Assembly: GCA_003857395.1 (NCBI GenBank)
Contig: RPRC01000223.1
Coordinates: 1-9,529 of the forward strand
Direction: 5' to 3'
From: Geobacter sp.
GTDB lineage: Bacteria > Desulfobacterota > Desulfuromonadia > Geobacterales > Geobacteraceae
Length of the DNA: 9,529 bases
This document shows, piece after piece, positions 5,901 to 9,529 of the stretch. The translations under genes were made by a program, and so were the position numbers. The notes beneath the pieces were generated by a model. The model searched no databases. It was not told the origin of the DNA and saw only the letters and a program-made list of their open reading frames with translations. Numbering within the stretch: position 1 is the stretch's first letter; every line of letters begins with the position of its first letter.

Positions 5901-8066
5901 CGGCGAGCAGAGGTAGGAGAGCGGACGAACCGAGAGGGCAATGAGGGAAGGCGTAACCGTGAAGGAGGCTGTTGCGGACACCTCTCTCCCGGCAAGATCG
6001 GCCAGATCGAATTCAACCGTATAGGCACGGGGCGAATCGAGCGGCCGGGTTTCGATCGTGATCAGGGCCATGCCGTTGGAGTCGGTTACGGCCTCCCCTT
6101 CGCCGAGAAAATCGGCATAACCGCCAAACAGGTTTTCGTCATCATCGTCATCTCCATCCTCGCCATCAGCAAAACGGTAGTAAGGGCGGGAATAGATCCG
6201 ATAGCGGACCTTTCCGTCCACCACCGGCGCGCCGAAATAGTAGCGGGCTTTCAGTGCAACCGGGACCGGATCGCCCCCCACGTGGAATTTCTTCCCGGCA
6301 GAAACAGTAACCTCGAACTCGGGCTTGCGGTATTCGAGAACTTTGAAAGAGCTCTGAAAGCTTTGATTTCCAACCTCTGCCCGCACGAAATAATCGCCGA
6401 GGGGCGGCTGTGCCGGAAGAACGAGATCACCGTTGAAAGAGCCCGCGGATGAAACCGGATACTCCTTCTCCATCAGGGTCTGCTCGCCGCTGTCGGTGAC
6501 TGTCACCCGTACCTTCACCGTTCCGGTCAGGGCATACCCCTCACCAACCATCTTGCGGAGCACCCCTTTGAAATTGACGGTCTGACCCGGTCGATAGGCG
6601 GGACGCTCGGTATAGAGATACCCTTTCAGGGTCTCTGCCCCGGATTGCATGGCAGAGACATGAAAAATGGCCAGGCTGTCGTCCTTGCGACCAATAAACC
6701 GGACACTCCGTGCACTACGAGGACTGGTGAGAAGGCCGTCAACAGCTGTTTTGCCGAGCAATCCCGGAAACGCCGATGCTCCCGGTGATACTGCTGCTTC
6801 GAGTATCTCTACCCCTTCAAGAGCATGGCCGTCCACCAAATCTGCGGCAAAGAGCAGGGTCCCGGCCGACGATGCCTTGGCCACGAGACCAAGCCGGGTA
6901 ACCAGGAAGGTAGATCGGGCAATGGTTCCACCGCCCTCGGCTTCCACAAGGTAGAAACCGGGAGGCAGGGGCTCCAGCTTTAAAGAGGCACGACGATAGA
7001 AGGTAAACCTCTGCTTTGCCAGGGTAACACTCTGTTCCCGGAGACGCTTTCGCGCATCAACGGGAATGGTGGCTGGATTGCCCGGATCCACACTGCCGTC
7101 AAACAGGCGTGCCTCATTAACGGCATACACCGAGACCTTTGCCCGCTGGACCCAAAGACCCCGCAGGGAGACCGGAATCACTCCGCCGGGAAGGATAACC
7201 CTCCCCGGGTCGTCAAGGGAGAGCGACGCTGGACGGAGAACTGCCATCATCCGTACCGATCGGCTTTTCCCTTCCGGCACATCGACACTCATGCTCGATT
7301 GTGTAAGTCTTTCATCGTAGGACTCCAGGGAATAGGATCCCGGCGGGAGCTTTGCGAAGCTGACCATCCCCCGCTTGTCGGTTTTTCCGTAACGATACGC
7401 AAGGTTTCCGGACAGTGACACCTCGGCAGCCGCTACCGGTTGCCCCCCCGCCACCAGGCGTACGACCAGCGCGCCTGCCTTCCGGACAATAATATCACCG
7501 GCATCCTTCCGCTCTCCCGCCTTCAGGGAGAAGGACACCTGCCGTTCCGGGACCCACGAAGGATGGTCCAGTCGGAATTCATACCAGCCCTCATTCAGGG
7601 CAGGGACAGTAAAGAGACCCGCTGAATCCGTTCGCCCACCCGCGTATTTACCAAATGAAACGGCAATTCCCGCAAGCGGTTTGCCTTTGGCATCAATGAC
7701 CCTCCCGAAAACCTCTGCCTCCCGGTTGAGGGGCAGAGGAAGTTCAACCTTTTCTCCCGCGGTGACAACAGCGGTTCCCGCCAGAATTCCGAAACCGGTC
7801 TTACGAATCAGGTAGTGGTAGGTTCCCGTGGGCAGCAGAGCGGAGAACTTCCCCTCGGCATTGCTCTCCGTGCGAAATGCAACCGGTGGTTTTCGGGGAT
7901 AGTTGCGCTGGAATTCGAGGGCTGCCCCTGCCAGGGACTGATTGGTCTCGGCAGACAGAACAGTCCCCTCGATCGAGCCCTTGGCAACGGCGGCCATGCC
8001 CGGGTGCGGAAAGAGAAAAACACTCACTACTGCCAGGACAAGGGAACTGATGAAAAACTGTTTCAC
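2919..8066 (-). CDS. Alpha-2-macroglobulin family protein, exported, with thioester
   Basis: A 1715-residue bacterial alpha-2-macroglobulin, a protease trap proposed to act in the periplasm or outside the cell: cleavage of a bait region changes its shape and exposes a thioester that bonds to the attacker. Start GTG at 8066, chosen because AGGAGGG (8079-8073) precedes it by 6 bases; a TTG at 8093 has no such site. Numbered from there: signal peptide 1 to about 26 (KQFF, hydrophobic core, GMAA), no lipobox; three carboxypeptidase-regulatory-like beta repeats at about 30-110, 117-195 and 198-280; MG2-type segment near 485-505 (YLYTERPAYRPGQ); acidic run 634-644; bait-region domain roughly 710-900; A2M core at about 1020-1070 (FELPDNLTTWRATAVGF); thioester GCVEQ at 1234-1238; helical toroid to about 1490 (EDGGWGWW); C-terminal beta domain 1560-1715. 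Only one other Cys (about 720) is seen. It follows an AMMECR1-like gene by about 100 bases. Family call very sure; bait protease target unknown. Confidence 0.95.
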   Translation of the reverse strand: MKQFFISSLVLAVVSVFLFPHPGMAAVAKGSIEGTVLSAETNQSLAGAALEFQRNYPRKPPVAFRTESNAEGKFSALLPTGTYHYLIRKTGFGILAGTAVVTAGEKVELPLPLNREAEVFGRVIDAKGKPLAGIAVSFGKYAGGRTDSAGLFTVPALNEGWYEFRLDHPSWVPERQVSFSLKAGERKDAGDIIVRKAGALVVRLVAGGQPVAAAEVSLSGNLAYRYGKTDKRGMVSFAKLPPGSYSLESYDERLTQSSMSVDVPEGKSRSVRMMAVLRPASLSLDDPGRVILPGGVIPVSLRGLWVQRAKVSVYAVNEARLFDGSVDPGNPATIPVDARKRLREQSVTLAKQRFTFYRRASLKLEPLPPGFYLVEAEGGGTIARSTFLVTRLGLVAKASSAGTLLFAADLVDGHALEGVEILEAAVSPGASAFPGLLGKTAVDGLLTSPRSARSVRFIGRKDDSLAIFHVSAMQSGAETLKGYLYTERPAYRPGQTVNFKGVLRKMVGEGYALTGTVKVRVTVTDSGEQTLMEKEYPVSSAGSFNGDLVLPAQPPLGDYFVRAEVGNQSFQSSFKVLEYRKPEFEVTVSAGKKFHVGGDPVPVALKARYYFGAPVVDGKVRYRIYSRPYYRFADGEDGDDDDDENLFGGYADFLGEGEAVTDSNGMALITIETRPLDSPRAYTVEFDLADLAGREVSATASFTVTPSLIALSVRPLSYLCSPGKATDIEVATATWEGKSVPARVLVSVEEQVYDRKTSTYLYRKLDEREVATDASGRVVFGQIFPRPGYWRVKAVTTDERGLKATGEGWVWVWQEGYAWDTSYRELGVELDKKSYLPGETARIIVKSPVAGASLLLTVEGREIYSRRVVQSAGSVEVVEIPVTEDMAPYVFVSAVMIEKGRFYSRTRTLRVASKPDLLELEVTTDKDIYEPGEKVRLAVSARGKDTRPRAAELSIAVVDEALFAIAPETQPDIYRFFRGTREHRVLTLNSFPRVYLGGAAKAGLSAKAEDELQGIKVRKVFKDTAFWLPILATGADGNAEVEFELPDNLTTWRATAVGFTGRSEFGTGRDSFIARLDVMARLQPPRFLTVGDQMKIPGIITNMTDSERAVTGVFETNGLSLLGESRFTGAVNPGGTLRRDMMVKAETSGEALLRLRALAGDRGDAMELTIPVFMRSMKRVSQGNIVLRGSEGETVVSLPGEAMGEGAGLDLSIAPTITASLNESLQELIDFPYGCVEQTMSRFLPAVQVKKLLGSTRFTLAAEVSVKLERVLDEGLRRLYDFQHEDGGWGWWKESSSDPYLTAHIMYGFALARKAGVPVRSDSYDRGLQSLSDQIEKGSLEALPALYRAYTLAGRSNEVVEKRIKAGWHQLQPSQRVQYLASLLNRSQKDRAALLLEELKKGLKKEGAAAWLQDEDANSWWYSWRWSGSAVETTALLLESQLALAPRAPLASSLAEFLVRKRSGRWWNTTRGTAAVVTALADYAAATGELDASYTARLFLNGRQLDRYVVEKGSVVQGKPVISIPMSELRRGENRVRLDREASEGALYLSARLGYFAAPEAADRTPGLAIERKMYRLTPRQNGSEWRMEYVALLPGEKLAPGDDVEVRLTVDNKEDMNFVIIEDRLPAGFEVRETRNDPRFASYASYWDWYAHQERHDERMAFFLDVLPAGRHEFRYVIYPELVGDVLALPASIWPMYVPSLRAESDLWQASVER

Positions 8067-8072
8067 GGCTGA

Positions 8073-8079
8073 CCCTCCT
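8073..8079 (-). promoter_or_regulatory. Strong ribosome binding site of the macroglobulin gene
   Basis: AGGAGGG on the minus strand, 6 bases before the GTG at 8066. It decides the start, placing it directly at a typical signal peptide (K-Q-F-F then a hydrophobic core). Confidence 0.8.
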
Positions 8080-8088
8080 GCTTGCACG

Positions 8089-8116
8089 TTCAAGGTTCAA
8101 AATTCAAGGTTGAGAA
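8089..8116 (-). repeat. Short heptamer tandem repeat before the macroglobulin gene
   Basis: On the plus strand the units TTCAAGG, TTCAAAA, TTCAAGG and TTGAGAA follow each other directly (8089-8116), a 7-base period with the first and third copies identical. It lies in the untranslated gap just upstream of the macroglobulin ribosome site. The single unit TTCAAGG recurs at 2868-2874 in the gap before the nitroreductase. Role unknown; it could be chance, slippage or a regulator site. Confidence 0.5.
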
Positions 8117-8166
8117 CAACAAAAAATGAAACACTTCAATTGGCATTTTCGGTTGGATATGATCTT

Positions 8167-8808
8167 TCAGTCTTTCCCTGATATCACCCAGGAATCAAAG
8201 ACATACAATCGAACCTTGCTGGGGTCGCTCTCGCCGAGCCTGCGCAAAGCCTCGCGATACGCCCATGAGGCCGTCTTCGCCTCCCCGGGCACGATGGCAA
8301 CTCCACTGCGGTCGTTCTCCACGAACAGCCCCTCCCTGACAGGATCAATCATCTCAGCGGATGCTACGGGACGCGGTTCGCCCGGAAAGGTGATCAGCAC
8401 ATGGGCCAGCATGGCAGTAGCCCGGTCAATGCGCCCGGCCCTTTGATCCATGTGGAGCGCCTGCTGAACGTTTGCGTCGACCTCTTTGCCAATATCGGCA
8501 GTTCGGGGACGGAAACCTCCGGAACAGGCAATCACCCTCTTTCCGGTGAAGAAGGTGACGAAGCAGGCCCGCTGGATATCCGCCGCCCAGGAAGGTGGAG
8601 AAACGGCAGGGCCGAGGCCGAGCCGGTAGAGAAAAACCCCCTTGGCATACTTTGCAAGGACTTGCTGCTTTTCCCTGGTGACCCGTAGTGTCTCAAAGGA
8701 AGTTTCTGCGCTGCCTCCTCCGCAGGGAGCTCCCTCGGCAACGCCTGAGGGAACAGCGAGGGCGATAATCAATACGGTAATGAGCAACATGCCTCTGGAT
8801 GCATTCAC
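8167..8808 (-). CDS. Exported AMMECR1-like domain protein
   Basis: A 213-residue protein. An N-terminal signal peptide (residues 1 to about 26: MLLITVLIIALAVPSGVAEG) points to export by Sec; the nearby Cys is preceded by GAP, not a lipobox, so it is probably soluble. The rest follows the layout of the AMMECR1 fold: a helix near 45-62 (EKQQVLAKYAKGVFLYRLG), the strand ACFVTFFTGKRV (81-92) followed by CSGGFRP where typical members have LRGCIG, helices at 105-120, the strand MLAHVLITFP (133-142), then DPVREGLFVEN, GVAIVPGEAKTASWAYREAL and a closing strand VRLYVFDSW. The family has an unknown biochemical role and members are normally cytoplasmic. GTG at 8808 overlaps the TGA of the VanW gene by four bases (GTGA), with GGGGAGAA 7 bases upstream, so translation is coupled. 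About 100 bases separate it from the macroglobulin gene. Assignment rests on pattern, not on a search. Confidence 0.7.
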   Translation of the reverse strand: MNASRGMLLITVLIIALAVPSGVAEGAPCGGGSAETSFETLRVTREKQQVLAKYAKGVFLYRLGLGPAVSPPSWAADIQRACFVTFFTGKRVIACSGGFRPRTADIGKEVDANVQQALHMDQRAGRIDRATAMLAHVLITFPGEPRPVASAEMIDPVREGLFVENDRSGVAIVPGEAKTASWAYREALRRLGESDPSKVRLYVFDSWVISGKD

Positions 8809-9529
8809 GGTGCCGTTCTCCCCACTATCCTGCTGGGAGGTGGGTAGAAATCCCTCGACAGGACCTCTTCTGTTGCTGCCTCGTCCCGGATCACCCGACG
8901 ACGGGTCACAACTGAGAACCCCTGCCCACCCGATTGGATAATCGATCCGGATTGTCCGGCAGTCAGGGAAACGGCTGCCTCAGGATCAACGGAAATTAAA
9001 TCCGTGGAAATTTTCACTTGGAACGACTTGCCGACCACCGACCAGAAACCAGCTGTCAGCCGATTTCCCGTCGCCTCCACCCTCAGCATCAAGGGATAGG
9101 AATGGGGATTGCGCACCTTAAGGTCCTTTCGCCAGGTAAGAATAGTGGCGTCCCGTCCCGGAGGCACATAACTCACGCTCCTTGAATGGGGATGTCGTTC
9201 AACAATCTCCAGACCCGCCTCGAGCGCCGCATTATAGATGGTTGTTGCCAATTGGCAAATGCCGCCTCCGGCGATATCGCTCAACCCTCCCTGGTCATTG
9301 ATGATCGGTGCCGGGCGATATCCTTTCATTGTATCTCTCGCACCCACATTGTCATTGAAACTGAACACTGCTCCCGGGGAAATAATACTACCCGTGAGAT
9401 CCAAAGCGGCACGGCCGGCATTGCTGCACTGCTCAGGAGAACGATTGACGAGGGAGGTTGAATATCCGCCCCAGAGATGCGAGTAGGACGCAGCGAAATC
9501 GGCAGCATTCGCGCTGGAGAGGAAAAGAA
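8805..9529 (-). CDS. VanW family protein, 5' end outside window
   Basis: Member of the VanW family, named from vanB-type vancomycin resistance clusters and widespread as a cell-envelope protein of unknown reaction. 240 residues are visible. The frame is open from the window edge, so a TTG at 9404 is not the start. The first visible residues LFLSSANAADF look like the end of a signal peptide cut after SANA, which means only 10-20 residues are missing and the protein is exported. Then come GGYSTSLVNR, ISPGAVFSFNDNVGARD, the family hallmark GGGICQLATTIYNAAL with its conserved Cys (codon 9257-9255), the ERHPHSRSVSYVPPGRDAT block and a beta-rich region with NPHSYPLMLRV. The last ~60 residues, ending RIVGRTAP, are less typical. 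Its TGA overlaps the GTG of the AMMECR1-like gene. Nothing in the window suggests glycopeptide resistance itself: no vanA/B ligase or vanHXY genes are visible. Confidence 0.9.
   Translation of the reverse strand, partial: LFLSSANAADFAASYSHLWGGYSTSLVNRSPEQCSNAGRAALDLTGSIISPGAVFSFNDNVGARDTMKGYRPAPIINDQGGLSDIAGGGICQLATTIYNAALEAGLEIVERHPHSRSVSYVPPGRDATILTWRKDLKVRNPHSYPLMLRVEATGNRLTAGFWSVVGKSFQVKISTDLISVDPEAAVSLTAGQSGSIIQSGGQGFSVVTRRRVIRDEAATEEVLSRDFYPPPSRIVGRTAP
8816..8823 (-). promoter_or_regulatory. Ribosome binding site of the AMMECR1-like gene, within the VanW gene
   Basis: GGGGAGAA on the minus strand, 7 bases before the GTG at 8808. It supports this start over the ATG at 8790, whose upstream AGAGG is only one base away. 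Confidence 0.6.

Noticed and set aside
5118..6452. Open frame of 444 codons on the plus strand
   Set aside because: It lies wholly antisense to the macroglobulin gene, its product has no recognisable domain, and the opposite strand encodes a clear conserved protein. Long antisense frames are common in GC-rich genes.
8067..8093. TTG at 8093 as start of the macroglobulin
   Set aside because: No ribosome site precedes it, and the strong AGGAGGG lies between it and the GTG at 8066, which begins a normal signal peptide.
8141..8160. Sigma54-like TTGGCA element
   Set aside because: The required GC at the -12 position is missing and no plus-strand gene lies downstream.
8722..8808. Lipoprotein signal in the AMMECR1-like protein
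   Set aside because: The Cys near residue 29 is preceded by Gly-Ala-Pro rather than a Leu-Ala-Gly type lipobox; ordinary signal peptidase I cleavage is more likely.
8805..9529. Glycopeptide resistance locus suggested by VanW
   Set aside because: VanW proteins occur widely without resistance; no van ligase, dehydrogenase, dipeptidase or two-component genes are present.

Overview
The window looks like a stretch of a Gram-negative, moderately GC-rich chromosome. The gene mix (BCAT-type transaminase, XerC, a large alpha-2-macroglobulin, a VanW protein, and small Cys-rich proteins with GPERR-like tails) and codon use resemble Geobacter-like Desulfuromonadota. That assignment is my impression from protein style and was not tested by a search. 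No rRNA, tRNA, CRISPR array, insertion sequence or phage gene is visible. Coding density is high and no gene-free stretch exceeds about 130 bases.

Left part, plus strand: the 3' two thirds of a branched-chain amino acid aminotransferase gene (1-749), followed within a few bases by a 50-residue Cys-rich open frame (755-907). Both end at a strong hairpin terminator (931-965). The terminator also has a T-rich flank on the other strand, so it can serve the converging minus-strand gene at 995-1288. That gene encodes a 97-residue Cys-rich protein with its own sigma70-like promoter in the AT-rich gap at 1289-1417.

Right part, all minus strand, in order of transcription: a VanW-family envelope protein (9529-8805, 5' end beyond the window), an exported AMMECR1-like protein (8808-8167, GTGA overlap with vanW), a 1715-residue alpha-2-macroglobulin with an intact GCVEQ thioester motif (8066-2919), a nitroreductase (2811-2311), and the tyrosine recombinase XerC (2305-1418). 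The first three probably form a cell-envelope unit. The last two may be expressed from a promoter of their own at 2843-2871, or by read-through, since no convincing terminator separates them from the macroglobulin gene.

The most interesting point is the coupling of VanW, a signal-peptide-bearing divergent AMMECR1 domain and a non-lipoprotein macroglobulin. Bacterial macroglobulins are usually discussed as partners of penicillin-binding protein 1C; no such gene is seen here, although the window ends inside vanW. A joint role in surveillance or protection of the envelope is an inference from the context, not something the sequence proves.
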